DNA of 64,000 nt from Cristatella mucedo (GCA_009760855.2 WPIO01000014.1:6733501-6797500); one strand, 5' to 3'; counted from the stretch's first letter, positions 45,301 through 56,959 are shown. Numbers and translations are program-made. The notes: generated by a model from the sequence alone, not told the origin.

Positions 45301-45515
45301 TTTTGCAGACACAAACCTTCGACTCCAAAGTGCTCAGAACGCACAGCTGCAGCAGCAGCATCGTCATTCTCGCTGTGACTGCGGAGAGCTTTTTTGATGA
45401 TTGCTTCCTCGTATGCGCTCAGTGGACGTGACTTGGCCTTGCCGGTGTAAATGGGGGCATACTGGACCTTGTAGGACACCTCAGTACCTTCAAAAGACGA
45501 TATAACAACAAACCA
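42076..45515 (-). CDS. unrecognised split gene, at least three coding exons, 5' end missing
   Basis: Exons 45487-45317 (or from 45515 if the upstream acceptor is used), 42952-42549 and 42393-42076 join with matching phases and end in TGA. The first codes VQYAPIYTGKAKSRPLSAYE, then KALRSHSENDD and an Ala run. The second starts GQAMDAASIDVIKFDTGSFS and is Ser/Gly/Pro-rich, apparently disordered, ending in acidic DCVDEDFEE. The third is basic and helical (FIKLKLRHLKEV, KRYQRRIVYMLNRVMTDAEA) and ends GLRPKEYPYE. Donors are GAAG|GTTTGT and GAAGAG|GTAAGTG; acceptors are TTCGTAG and GCCTTTAG. Codon use and splice sites support a real gene. The layout of a disordered middle and a helical C terminus suggests a nuclear or scaffold protein, but I do not know the family. 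An alternative start is the ATG at 42944, giving 237 residues. Confidence 0.7.
42549..42952 (-). CDS. unrecognised gene, middle exon
   Basis: The acceptor is CTACTTCGTAG and the donor is GAAGAG|GTAAGTG, a near-perfect consensus. The exon carries an internal ATG at 42944 from which 132 codons run to the donor. The product is rich in Ser, Gly, Pro and Asp, with the segments FDTGSFSLSVGDIADSS and SRPPPVLDCVDEDFEE. It is probably unstructured. Confidence 0.72.
43239..43420 (-). mobile_element. L2-A LINE 3' end
   Basis: TTTGATATAGCACCTCAGAG, TTTCTAGGCACTTTACATTT and 3' UTR to GGGTCAGCATGCAAG. It lies in the intron of the 42076-45515 gene. Confidence 0.88.
43421..44499. other. intron with CpG-rich part and Ser-rich open frame
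   Basis: A 195-codon plus frame at 43601-44188 is Ser/Ala-rich because of a (CTC)n run and lacks splice support. 44190-44460 is CpG-rich. Confidence 0.3.
44500..44662 (+). mobile_element. SINE-B
   Basis: Head GGCCGTGATAGCCCAGGAGA, B box GTGGGTTCGAGTCTCTC, body CCATTAAGGCTCTTCTGCCG, tail GAGGCTGCTAAATCAGCT. Confidence 0.88.
44675..44848 (-). mobile_element. SINE-A, well preserved
   Basis: (AAAT)n, then CATTTGTATAGCACCCCAAG, AGAACTTAATCTCTATTCAG, GCGCTTCACACATGCC, and head CACCTTAACCGCTAGACTAA. The L2-type tail and tRNA head are both clear. Confidence 0.92.
45317..45515 (-). CDS. unrecognised gene, upstream exon
   Basis: Two acceptors are possible, CAATTTACAG before 45515 and TCTTTTGAAG before 45487. 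The donor is GTCGAAG|GTTTGTG. The open frame gives TEVSYKVQYAPIYTGKAKSR and PLSAYEEAIIKKALRSHSEN. Its phase-1 end fits the next exon. No upstream exon was found, so the protein start is unknown. Confidence 0.55.
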
Positions 45516-46068
45516 CTGTAAATTGAAGTGACCCACTGTATATTGAAATGAGAGCGCACTGTAAGCAGCACGAAGCTTGTTCAGTACCCTGCCCAACCAT
45601 AAGTAGGCACGATAGCAAGCGACCGGCACGTGCAACGGCAATGCAGAAGAGATACCAGTGTTACTACCGATTCGTCCTATTTCGAGCAATTCTGCTACAC
45701 TGCACCGTCCGGCCAGTTCAGTTAATTCTATTTCTCTGAGCGATCGAAGCAAAGTGCGTACAACAACATGCTGCCAGAGACGAGAACTAGCTCGCTTGCT
45801 CTTGCTAGCTGTTCGAAGTGTCCGATCTGGTGGGCTAACTCAGCTCTACTCAGGCACTCCTGTTCGGCTTCTAATTTCACATGCTAAGAGCACTGATTTG
45901 ATAACCGCATTCTGTGCTCCTGCATCGATTCACTTCACGCTCGCTACCCTAAAGTCTATATCTACGGGCTATCATTTCGAGCACGACCTGCTGCTTGCTC
46001 ACTGGAAACTGCCAGCAGAATCTTGCTGCCGGTCGACTAATGATGACATCGCTTGCCTGGATTCCGGC

Positions 46069-46071
<3 letters not shown>

Positions 46072-46125
<54 letters not shown>
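46072..46125 (+). repeat. (CAG)18 trinucleotide repeat
   Basis: 54 bases of uninterrupted CAG. The plus frame gives poly-Gln inside a 174-codon frame; the minus frames give poly-Leu or poly-Cys. No splice evidence places it in an exon. Confidence 0.97.
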
Positions 46126-46126
<1 letters not shown>

Positions 46127-46164
46127 CTGACAGCCTGCCTGGCCATATCGACACGGGGAGCCAG

Positions 46165-46230
46165 GAGTCAGCACACCTGTGACACCGAGTCAGCACACCT
46201 GTGACCCTGAGTCAGCACACCAGTCAGCAC
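46165..46230 (+). repeat. 22-bp minisatellite, three units
   Basis: GAGTCAGCACACCTGTGAC units at 46165, 46187 and 46209, the third divergent. Confidence 0.9.
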
Positions 46231-46365
46231 TGCACCTAGCCTGTGCAAAACATACTCCATTTCTTGACAGTAGGAAAAAGTGCATAAACAGTGGAGCGGG
46301 AAACTCGTCTTTTACTATCTGGCCGTTTGACAGCCCAATTTACCCTTTCGTTTACGGGTTAAATT

Positions 46366-46448
46366 TGGAGGTCGCTGGGCTCGACCCCACGACCTCGGTG
46401 ATACCTTGGTCGGGCGAGCACCTTAAGCACTGGGCCAAACCAGCTCAA
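46366..46448 (-). mobile_element. SINE-A head fragment
   Basis: GGGCTCGACCCCACGACCTC and GAGCACCTTAAGCACTGGGC. Confidence 0.65.
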
Positions 46449-47879
46449 AGTGGCCTTTGCCTTGAGGCGGTAGCTGACCTAGTTGCCGATGGCGTAGCAC
46501 GTCCAGTTGTCTACTGTTTATCCTCAGATAGGATGGAGTAGCCTGTACCAGCCAATTAAAACAAACAAGGATAAGGCAACAGCTGACGTCAACACAAGGC
46601 TGCTCATCCTATAGGCTGGCTTGATACCATGGCAGCCAGTAAAGTAGGTCCTCCGAAAGGCCAAGCTCCTGAGCTAAGGTGCCGACTGATTAACATAGAG
46701 AGGATAACTTTCACTCGTGACAGGACAGTCGTATTAGTACCAAATGACAGACTCACAGCTTCTCGAGTAGCTTGTACCAGTGAGACATGACCATGTTTCC
46801 TGGGACTTTCAAGATTAAAAAAATATAACTAAGAAGAAAAATCTGATTATTGGTCAACAATTTTGACCAAAATAGAGTTTGTGTTTAGGTTGAATTTCAA
46901 AAGACAAACATGTCAGTTATGCATACGGAAGTTTTTATGATTTCCAAATAAAATGAAAGCCTTAAAAACCTCGCCATCAATTTTTCTTAGCCATTCACAT
47001 CTAACACTAGTTTTCATTTTAATACCTGTTGCATTGCTATAATAAATATGAAAATAATGCAGAGACAGCAGTGTGACCAGACTATTTCTCCCAGATAGAC
47101 CGAAGAAGCATGCCGTAATTTTGATGATGACACCCACTAAATTGAGTAATTTTATTTTGATTTAGGTCTTAAGTTATTCATTATGTCCCTTGCCTAGGGT
47201 AAATAATAGCTTCTAGCAGGTCTTGATTCTGTGGGAATAACTGCAGTCACTTCATATGAATCTGACAGCATCAAATGGCTTGACAAAGACGCTGACACCT
47301 GGCAAGCTCGAGAGAAAATGGCCAATTTCTTTTGAGCATATTGATACCCACTTGATAAATTACTTTCTCTCTGATGTAGCTTCAACAGCTTGGCGATTCT
47401 GCAGTTCAAACCGCCTTGGCTTATATGCTCGTTCATTCAATTCACAGCTCAGCAGAGTTTATTCAAAGAAATAGAAGGAGCGAAATTGTTAGGACTTGCT
47501 GTTAGCAAGTATCAGGCAAGAGGTGTAGCAAACAGAATAACTGTTCACTGTTCACGAGGAGTTATGCAAGCCGGAGCTCAGGCTTGAGGAAAATCTGTCG
47601 GTGCCGACTTTAGCCTTCAGAATGGCTTTTCCAGAGTCGAAGGAGAAATTTCCCTGCTCCGATAAAATTCCCCGTACAATGTCATCTGCTTCTCTAGCAC
47701 AGCAGGAAGTGGCTACTGCTTAGTAGTAGCCTGTCCCTTCCCAACCAATATGGCAGCTCCCACATGCAACTGACCAGATTGTGTGCAATCATGTCTGATT
47801 CAGCAGCTCAGTGAGAGATGTCAGAGAAAAGATGCAAAGGGCTGCAGGTCATCCAGAGAGCCAGTGTTTCTATTTTCGG
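46449..47879. other. unassigned
   Basis: Contains an 80-codon minus frame at 47194-47436 without splice support. Upstream exons of the 42076-45515 gene could lie here, but none is clear. Confidence 0.3.
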
Positions 47880-48915
47880 GTTTGAGCCTCTGCCACCCCC
47901 TCTTTTGACTATCTATACACTGCCTATGGCCGATGTCATCACCAAACAAAATCTCTGGCTTTCATTTCTCCACCGATAGCACCAAGCTCTACCTTTGACC
48001 CTTCGACCTATTGCTCCCCTGCACTCTATTCACCTGATTCCCTCGAAACCTGCAGTCACGAACGGCATTTGCACCTGGACGTCTAACAACTTCCTGAGGA
48101 TTAACGATGAACAAGCCAGCCTAAGGCCTGAGCCTCGCGATCAGTACATCTAGCACACCACTCCAGTGACATATGCTTGTAATCTGGATGTGCTATTCCA
48201 AAACAACTTGTCTTTGGATAAGCACATTGCCTGCTGTCAAGTCAGACTACTTGTGGCATAGAAGCATTGCAAAGACAAGGACCTGGTTGGACAACAGCAC
48301 CAAAGCCGAACCAGGTAATGCATTCGTAATGTTGCCTGCTGCAATTCCCTTTATTCAGAACTCCTGCCTATGCCTTGATTAGTCTGCAACTAGTACACAA
48401 TTCAGTAGCTTGTGTCGTCAATGGTATGGCGGCCACAGCACACACCTTAGTCAGATTTCACTAGCTCCCCATCAAGCATCGAATTGATTTCTAGATTCTC
48501 TCTCTAGCTTATAGGTAGCTTCAATCGCACCAGCCTGAGCTGCTCCTCACCATCTAGTCGTCTCGCCATTACTCATACTAAATTGAAATCTTTTGGTAAT
48601 AGGACTTTCAGTTCATGCACCCGAAAGTCTGGAACTCACTTTCAGAAGCCAAAACTGTCACCACCTGCAATGACTTTGTCAAGTGTCAGTTGAAGACAAG
48701 TCTGCTCTGCCCAGCTTCCTCTTTGCCCTTGCTAACTTAATAATAATAATAATAATAATGCACTTGATAAAGCCCCTCAGAGAACTCAATCTCTTTCTAT
48801 GCGCTATATGCTTTGTATGCTTACCTGTGCATGATTCAGTGCAAGTTACTTACCACAAGTCCTACTAACCAGCAGCTCTTAGTGCCTTGTTGGGTGCTTT
48901 TGCATGCTGCTTTAC
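47880..48915 (+). mobile_element. L2-C LINE remnant
   Basis: Traces of the RT: YTLPMADVITKQNLWLSF near 47920, then the LDEH-like block near 48215, PHHLV..LLILN and the ESLELTFRSQN end. An L2-A tail (48739-48802, minus) splits its 3' part. Heavily decayed. Confidence 0.65.
48739..48802 (-). mobile_element. L2-A tail fragment
   Basis: (AAT)n, CACTTGATAAAGCCCCTCAG, AGAACTCAATCTCTTTCTAT. Only about 64 bases. Confidence 0.75.
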
Positions 48916-48918
48916 ACA

Positions 48919-48949
<31 letters not shown>

Positions 48950-50378
48950 ATTGTACTTGATGAAGCGCCCTCAGAGAACTTAATCTCTTTCTAGGCGCTT
49001 TACATTTGCTGCAAAGGGAAATGCAATTGAATGGTAAGTAAAATCATGCTTGAAAAACTAACAAAATGAATAACATGGTTAAAGGTGACATGCACAGGGT
49101 CAGCATGCAAATGTGGTTAGTGGCAGCATGCACAGTGTCAGCACGCATAAGCACATCAAGGACGAATCACAGGCACCCACTAAATGCTGTCCTAAATAGG
49201 TGTGTTTTTAAGTTCCTTTTAAATGTGGTCAGGTCAGGGGATGTTCTGACGCAAGTCGGGAGGGAGTTTCAGGCTTTGGGAGCATACGAACTAAATGCAC
49301 GGTCTCCAAAGGATTTGAGGTTTGTACAAGGTATTTCTAGACTGTTGGATTCCGAAAAGCGGGTGGTACGATGCTTGGCCTGATGGGGGAGTATGTCGGA
49401 GAGATAGGCTGGAGCCATAGAATGAAGGGACCTAAAAGTGAGCGACAAAACCTTGAAGTCAATCCGTTGCTTGACTGGTAGCCAGTTCAGGTCGGCGAGA
49501 CGTGGAGTAATGAAGCAACTGCGACGCTCACGACAGACAAGCCTGGCTGCAGAGTTTTGCACCAGCTGCAATCGCCTGATCGCACATGCTGGTAGGCCAG
49601 TAAGCAGAGAGTTGCACAAGTCGAGACGAGATGTCACGAATGCATGGACCAAACTTAGACGTGGTATCCTTATCTAAACAAGCCCAAATTTTAGCAATGT
49701 TATGAAGCTGAGAATAGGCAGATTTGACTGTGGAGCTGATATGGTCGTCTAACGAGACGTCGCTTTGGAATATAACACCTAGATTTCGAGCTGATTTGAC
49801 AGGAGATATGCTGACAGTGCCAATTTTGAGCATCAGCCTTTCCCATCTCTGAATCACACTGGGTTTGCCCATAACTAGTAAGTTAGTTTTATCATCGTTT
49901 AGTTTTAGAAAATTTGCTGCCATCCATGTGCGGATGTCGTCAATGCATGCAGCAAGTGATTTTAGAGAATTTGAGGTACTCGAAGGCTGGGAGGGATCAA
50001 AGCAAAGGTACAACTGAGTGTCATCCGCATAGAAGCGAAAGCCTAGATTGTGCTTGGCAATCACATCAGCAAGAAGCAGAGTATAAACCGTGAAAAAACC
50101 GGACCTAGCACGGAGCCCTGAGGTACTCCATATTTCAGAGGTACTTCAGATGATCTTTGTCCATTCACGTCAATACTCTGGAGTCTTCCACTGAGATATG
50201 ATCTGAACCATTGTAGAGCAATGCCAGTGATGCCCAGGCGAGATGAGAGGCGCTCTAGAAGAACTTTGTGATCGATGGTGTCAAAAGCTGCCGAAAGATC
50301 GAGCAAAACAAGCAGAGACACTCTACCCATGTCTGCATTCCTAAGAAGGTCGTTGTATACCCTAAGCAATGCTGACAT
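48905..50378 (-). mobile_element. L2-A LINE, RT to 3' end
   Basis: Minus-strand frames code ALLRVYNDLLRNADMGRVSL, DLSAAFDTIDHKVLL, GVPQGSVLGPV, FYADDTQLYLCFD near 50035, LNDDKTNLLVMGKPSVIQ and [15 protein letters not shown], followed by the full 3' UTR and (AAT)n tail. A frameshift near 50075 and another near 49560 break the ORF. 5'-truncated near 50378. Confidence 0.93.
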
Positions 50379-51548
50379 AATGCTTTTGTATTTCTCATGC
50401 TTGTCTAAGCATGTCACTAACTGCTGATTATTGCTTCTTTTGCAGCATGTTGTAACGAACCTGGATAGAGAAGTATTCTCTTCGAGGGCAATGCAAACAA
50501 ACTAATATTATTAGCATTACATCCTACGATAGCCCTAATAATTGGTATCTATATTTTTGTACAAGCAGATCCAACGATCGAAGAAAGGCCGCCATATAAA
50601 CATGCCTCGGACTCAGCTTTCAATAAAGAAAGGAGCGTCTGAGAGAGAGAGAGCAAGGATAAAGGGACGGGGTGGGGTGGGACTTTGAGCCTGCATGCCA
50701 CGTTTCTTGTATCGGTGGCAGTCGATATTGAAAACCGCGATTCGTATTACTTTCTGTTATTAAGATGGTCGAAGCATATACAATTTGCCAAGAATCACTC
50801 TTATGAAGGTTCTTATGCTTGCACGCTACACAGCAAGTCCGCAAAAAAATGAAAAGATTCGGAGAAGAGATGTGGATGCGACATCCGAGAGTGATCGGCA
50901 GCAAACTTGAGTGTGCCCACGCATTGGGGAAGGAGGTACCGCAAGCAGAAATGAAAGCATGACACACAGCACAGGAAACATCGAGGTTCTCGAGCTGGCA
51001 ATGGAGATGTTCTAGAGCTGGAATCACCAGTTTGTCGTGAGAAAATAAGCCATACATTCAGTAGGGATGGGCTTGATCACACGTAAGTGTGGTGAAGGAT
51101 AGAAGCCTGAGAGTCTTGTGCTAGGGAGCTGATTGTAGGCAGGCTAGGTGGAAAGACTAGGGGGGAAGAGAGGAGAAGGGACTGAAGGAGAGGGAAGGTG
51201 GAGGAAGAGGCTTTAAAGCAACGCGTCCAGTGATCTATGCACCGCCTGTGAAGCTATGCATTCGTGCTTGGATTATAGGTAGTTGCTGCTGCTACAGGTA
51301 GCAGCTGCTGACCCGTGCAGTGGCCCAAGCTTTGCCATGTAAACAGACAGAATCAAGTCAGTGCTCACGAACAGAAACTATATAAGCAGAGGCACTAACG
51401 TGCTGCACTGAAACGTATACTACCTCCTGTACATTAGAAAATACCCAAGACCCGGAAAGGACGCATTTCTTTCTGTACGATACCCGTAAGCCTCAAATAC
51501 AAGTACCACTAGCCAAAGGCATTTCATTAAGGGTAAATAATATTTGTA
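50379..51548. other. unassigned
   Basis: A 145-codon minus frame at 50620-51057 (CQLENLDVSCAVCHAF) has no splice or family support. Purine-rich 51150-51210. No repeat was recognised. Confidence 0.3.
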
Positions 51549-52407
51549 TTAATTCGCAGAAAAGCCCTGTACATCTACTCCTCGAAGCCTGCTCGGAAGC
51601 ACTTTAGTGATGCGAAAAAATAGTAGCCGACCTGACAAAGTCGAGCCAACCAGTCCAAAAAAAGTGAACAGTGTTGGCTGAGGAGCAGCTACCCATGGCG
51701 AAAAGAGATGCCCTCTCTTTTTCTTAGCATACCAAAGCCACAGTCCGACAAAAAACCAAAAGTGAGAAGCAACCAAATACACGTCTGCATGGGTTGTACG
51801 ACAAGGAGACCGCATTCAATTTACTGGCATGCAGAGGTAGAGACACATAAAGTCTGATCTGCACATTCAATCTATAACAAGCTGCACGGTACACAAAAAG
51901 TACTGCCTAGCAAGCAACAAAAAATATTGACCAACGACACCTCTTGTTATTGTATAGCGCTCGATCTGCAACTAGGATAATTAATGTGTAACACGGCGAG
52001 TTTTACAATAACGAGCTGTGGCGGCAACAGGCAGGCACCGATCAGACAAGAGTGCACTTGTACACACCAGTGGCTGGATTTACGATCTGTATACTCGGCA
52101 GCAGCAGCCCACGTTCCATCGGCCCACTTCGGTGAACGAATATATGCTGAGATCGTTAATTACTCATCTGAGACACCATCCCTGAAATTAAAAGAGGCAA
52201 ATACATCTGCATCTCCTTTGGTCATGCATTGCTCGGGCTCATCAGCCTGTGCAACAATAACCACTAGGCAACACGCCAGCCAAATGATACCGCTCCACGA
52301 ATATGTTCTTAATCTTTAATACAGTACAACATCTGACCTGAATTTTGGCCAGCTGCAAAGTGGTCGGGTACTTCGAGAGTCTTTAGCTTGTGACAAATTT
52401 CGTTCAT
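51549..52407 (-). CDS. candidate two-exon gene, small protein with two membrane segments
   Basis: Exon 52407-52338 codes MNEICHKLKTLEVPDHFAAG then QNS, with donor TTCAG|GTCAGA. Exon 51784-51549 follows acceptor CCCATGCAG and ends in TAA. The phases (1 and 1) match, giving 101 residues. The second exon has two hydrophobic segments, VYLVASHFWFFVGLWLWY and LFTFFGLVGSTLSGRLLFF, each followed by basic residues. That pattern suggests a small two-pass protein of an organelle or ER membrane. I do not recognise the family. A CCAAT-type motif (ATTGG on +) lies about 240 bases upstream, near 52650. The 553-base intron shows no obvious repeat. Confidence 0.5.
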
Positions 52408-52894
52408 TAATCAATTATCATCTTTTGCACCGCAGAAGTTTGGCTCATGAAACGAATGCTGGATCGCTCTGACCCTGCTTGATGTACTCGACTGCAGAAA
52501 TCTGGTCTGTACTGTGACATTTCGAGCAACCAAAAATTGCACTGCTTCCTATTACCTGTGCGTGCACAAGCTGGCACCTGCTTCTGCCAGCTCTGAGAAA
52601 GAGGCCATATTATAAGGGGCCAAACCTTGACCTTGCACGGACCAGCCAATCGTTGAGGAGGCTGCATGGAAATGCTGGGCTTATAGGCAGAGCAAAGGGT
52701 TACGGGTATAGGGGGCCGTGGAGCTGCTTGGACCCTTGTGGACTAACTCAAAAGGACAAGTCAGGTGGCACGTGACAAAATCCCTTTTCAAACGTCCTAA
52801 TGATTGCCTTTCCAGGTTAGGCACCGGTTTGGCTGCCTCCTTGGTATAGCACCGGTACACTTATCCTGGCAGCATGCCCTGCGGAGCATTGAAA
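52408..52894. other. possible upstream region of the 51549-52407 gene
   Basis: The minus strand has a CCAAT-type box near 52650 and an ATG frame (MASFSELAEAGASLCTH) ending at a GT donor near 52552. Phase does not fit the next exon, so its role is unclear. Confidence 0.25.
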
Positions 52895-53055
52895 TATACA
52901 TATATATATAATTTGCATAGCACCCCAAGATACTTAATCTCTATCCACGTGCTTTAATCACTATCCAGGTGCTTTATACACGTGCCGAAGGGCTTGAGCC
53001 AAAGGCCTAGGTCGTCAAAGGTGAGCACCGTACCCCTGGGCCAAACCAGAGCACA
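52895..53055 (-). mobile_element. SINE-A with internal duplication
   Basis: CACCCCAAGATACTTAATCT, then the CTATCCA(C/G)GTGCTTTA segment twice, then head AAAGGTGAGCACCGTACCCC. Confidence 0.8.
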
Positions 53056-53985
53056 CAAGACATAATAAGGGGACTGCTGCCCGGTAACCCCTTCAGTAAC
53101 CCTGTACGGCCCTGGTAATTTCCTTTCTGGTTGGTGCTACGCCCTACGCCCTCTGCTCATTCAGCAATGATTGGTAAACGGCCAGCGCATTAACTGGCCT
53201 TGCCGGTATTGCAGCCTGGCTAGCAGGTGCTTCCACTGATTGAAGGAAGCTGACAAATGCAGCAGCTGCCTTTGAAGTGGTGATCGGGCTCTAGCTTGTA
53301 CCTAACACGTACTGTACAACTGCAGCTAAAACAATGCTTGGAATAACGGTTTTGTATGTAATGCTGCTAAGATGTACATGCAAAAGTATCCTAAGTAAAA
53401 GTATCCTGCCAGCACATGAAATGATACCGTTTACTCGCCAATGCTTCTTGAATACGCTATGGAGATGCATTTACAACGGTTTAAGGTGATGGTAGCCTGG
53501 TTACTCGATATCCACAGTTAACCTGCAAAAAAGAGACCCGGTGACCCGGCCTATGTCTCGATGACAACTCACAGAAACCGACAATTCTGCCAACTCTTAA
53601 ATTTCTGCATACAGTCGTATGCAAATAGTCTTACTCAGCGAATGATCAGGATTGATATTCCTACATTAAATTACGTGCTGAGAAATCACATATCGGGGCG
53701 TTTGGCTCAGCCTGATATTCACATCGCAACGGATATGAAAATGAGCCGAAAGTAATGACAAGGCAAAGAGATTAAGCTAAGAAACAGAAAGACGAGACAA
53801 GTCATACTGGCAAGGAGTTCAAAATAGAGCTGGCTAAGGATGTGTTAACCCACCGGCGAAGTTTTGAATAGTGCCCAGCTTGGATTGCGTTTACGGGCAG
53901 ATTGAAATGAGCAGAGCTCGCACGGTTCGCTTCGCGAGGGATATATAATAGTGCAACTACGCACATCAAAAAATTATCTGCACAA
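53056..53985. other. unassigned
   Basis: No gene, RNA or repeat was recognised. Confidence 0.35.
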
Positions 53986-54275
53986 TGGAGCTTGCTCAGA
54001 GACCAGGATTTCCTCTCCTGCTGCTGACAGCTGGTACATCCTTTCCAGCCATCCTGAGCTGCTACTTCCATGCTACTCACTTACTCGACTGCACTCCCGA
54101 TTCACCTGTGCTTCTCACTTTCTCTTTGTTGCGCGAGATGAAATCTGCTGGCTATCGTATGCGCATCAAAACCTGCTTAGGCTGTGATTGCGCTAGATAA
54201 AACTCAAGTCAGCTTAACACCCACTCAGTCCCTGTGGCTTAGTGGAGTCGCAGACGGAGATACGTTACATTACAT
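53986..54275 (+). mobile_element. L2-B LINE 3' end
   Basis: TGCTGCTGACAGCTGGTACA, CATCCTGAGCTGCTACTTCC, through the family 3' UTR to GGAGATACGTTACATTACAT. Confidence 0.85.
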
Positions 54276-55436
54276 TTACTGCCGACGCGACGTTCCTAAC
54301 GCTAAGCTCCATCATCTTCTCGATAAGCGTGGCGCAGGGTCGCATAAACTGTGTAGGACTGACCTATTAATCTGAAATTGAATATGCTGTCTAGATATAG
54401 GACGTAGCACAGTGCATCAACTAGTGCATAACTGTCAGGAGCAGCCCCCCCCCCCCCAATCTTCAACCGCCCTCGCTGAGGCACGGATGAAGCGCTGGCG
54501 CCGATGTTGTAAATTAAACCAACAAAAAATTATGCCAAAGAATAATCTAGAATCCTGCTAAAACTCAATTACCGTGCATGACCGCTATAACGAATCTCTC
54601 GGCGACGCACAATTCCGACGGTCAATCTTCCATTTCAGAAAAAGCGGTGCTGGAGCTTACAGCGCACGCATTTCGCACCCGGCACCGTTTCCTGGCAACT
54701 AATGCCACGCCCCCAGATCCTGACGCGCCGTAAGCGGAGTAGCGTTTCTAGGATGGATTAATTTGATGCCTCCTCAGAAAGATTAAATACAAGGTAGCCT
54801 AGTGATTCATTTTCAAGAGTCTCACGAACGAAGGGCAGACCGCAATGTTGGAGACAGCAAGGATTACGCCATAGTTGCCAGGATCAGGTTTCTGTGGGAG
54901 CAACTATTCCGGTACAACACAATGTTGTCCCCATCTGAACGAACCCTCAAGCACTAAGATAACGGCTTAAATCAGCCAAGTTCTATAATTTAGTTGAGAG
55001 CCGTGAGCATGTCCCCTGAAAAAATGCGGCACCGGGATAGGCAGGCATGCACAATCGAGAACAGCTACGGCCACGAAAAAAACGATTGGCAGATAGAGGG
55101 TACAAGTTTTTCTGAGCGTACGTGCAAGAGCGATTTTGGCTCATAAGCATTTCTAATACTTCAAGATTAGATGCGAGTTTTAAAAATACCGCAGGGACAC
55201 GTGCTTCTTAAAGTTGAACTCCTACATCCTAGAAGTCGGTGCAACACTGTCTTTCTGTTGGCCACTCCGGCTAGGAGTTATAGGATTTAATTACAAGATT
55301 ATTCGATATGTTACTCGACATGACATCCAATAGGGTGGAAAAGTAGTACTGCTGTGGAACACTGGCTCATCCTTCCAAAATCAGTACACAGAGTCGGGAC
55401 GCATGGTTCAGTCGCGTTTGTAGGGATTTCGAGAAA
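54276..55436. other. unassigned
   Basis: Contains a (C)n run at about 54445-54458; nothing else was recognised. Confidence 0.35.
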
Positions 55437-55535
55437 TAGTAGCAGTAATAATACATTTGATATAGCCTCCTCAGACGAATCTGTCTCCTTCAAGAAACCT
55501 TATATTTGCTGCAAAGGAAACAATCGGTGCGTGGT
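55437..55535 (-). mobile_element. L2-A tail fragment
   Basis: AATAATACATTTGATATAGC, a decayed stem region, then TATATTTGCTGCAAAGGAAA. Confidence 0.7.
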
Positions 55536-56421
55536 CCGTTATTGCACAGCAAGATGCAGACTTACTTAGCAGTTCAACGTTAAACTTTTTGCATCCGGAA
55601 ACCCAGTGCATGCAATTGCCTCTTCGAGAGCTACTCTAATAAGATGTCAGAACAAAGGTAACTATTCAGTTTGAGCTATTTGAGATTCAGATCCATTTTG
55701 GGGACCTATATTGAGCTCTTGCACTGATGAAGCAGCATAGTCCTATTGGTCTGCTACACAGTAAGTTTATCCTGCCTCACTATTGTGGTTAAATCCTAAC
55801 TAGAAATCTAGTCATTCAGCTCAATAGGTTTGGCTGCTGTAGAGCTCCTTGCATGAACGTCAATGCAGACACACTGGCTGTACCTCTTGTACCAGCACCT
55901 TCTCACTCTTTTGAATGGTGGCTCCATTTACATACATTGCACGCCGAAAGATGCATTTCCTTGCTGTTACAGGTTTCTCTGCTAGTCTGAAGGGCTGAAG
56001 CAGGGGATCAGATTAAAACTACGCTACGTACCGTATTACCGCAGTCATTAAAAATTAATAGATATACATTCAGTTGCAAACTCGACTAGTCAGCCAACAT
56101 GGTGTCCGCATGGTTTTGTTTTGGTAGCTGCCGATGGAAGCGTGCTCACTGAGCCTCAGCCTGCCACCCATGCACCCCTAAGCTATGGGTATTGATATCG
56201 TTGACATTTCCTGGTTCCATCGCACATATAAACGTGACATCAGAAACAATATGCAAAAATGAAAAGCAAGACAAATTGTGCTCAGAATAGTTAAAAACGA
56301 AGACTCATGGATAGGAATCAATCAGCAAGCCTAATCCGTTTTTGGCAGCATTACCTTGCTTCTGACACATTTCGAAGTTGTCCACGGGCACTCCATGGTA
56401 ACTAAAACCAGATCCGGAAGA
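55536..56421. other. unassigned
   Basis: No gene or repeat was recognised. Confidence 0.35.
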
Positions 56422-56592
56422 TCAGCTGATCAAAACGCCTCATTTTGTATATCGTCCAACAAAGAGCCTTTAACTGCTACCACCATCGCTTGCAGCTGAC
56501 AATCATGGATTGGTTGCTGCAGGACTCGAACCCACGACTTAGGTCACGCACAATGAGCGCCTTACCCATGGTTTAAGACCCAGGGGTATGCA
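56422..56592 (-). mobile_element. SINE-B
   Basis: AGCTGATCAAAACGCCTCAT, AGAGCCTTTAACTGCTACCA, B box CAGGACTCGAACCCACGAC, head GCGCCTTACCCATGGTTTAA. Confidence 0.87.
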
Positions 56593-56959
56593 ATATAGCA
56601 TGAGCGTTGGCAAACATCTATCTTTATGAACGCGGCCAGTTTCGACTTCGCGTGTCTCTTAAAAAGCGGCCATAACGATTGGCTCCAATCGAGTGATTTG
56701 TCGCAGTTTATGTGATTTTATTGAAGGGTTTGGCAGATCACTAGTCAGATAATGATTACCTAAGGAGCATTACAGGGTTCAGAAAGCCAATATATCTCAA
56801 AGGGGTAGCTTCGCCAGTTTGAGGCCATCACATATTTGTTGTGGTATGAAACTCTTCGGTCGCTTGACATTCTCTAATATTTTAAGACGTCTCTCTCTTT
56901 GATGGCTTTCAGCCAGATTTTATGTCTGCATCTAACTGACTACTCAGTCTCTTCTCTAA

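Noticed and set aside
45658-46182. 174-codon plus frame with poly-Gln
   Set aside because: No splice sites or conserved part; open mainly because of the CAG repeat and GC content.
46165-46230. CRISPR-like spaced repeats
   Set aside because: The three units are directly tandem with no spacers, and the genome is eukaryotic.
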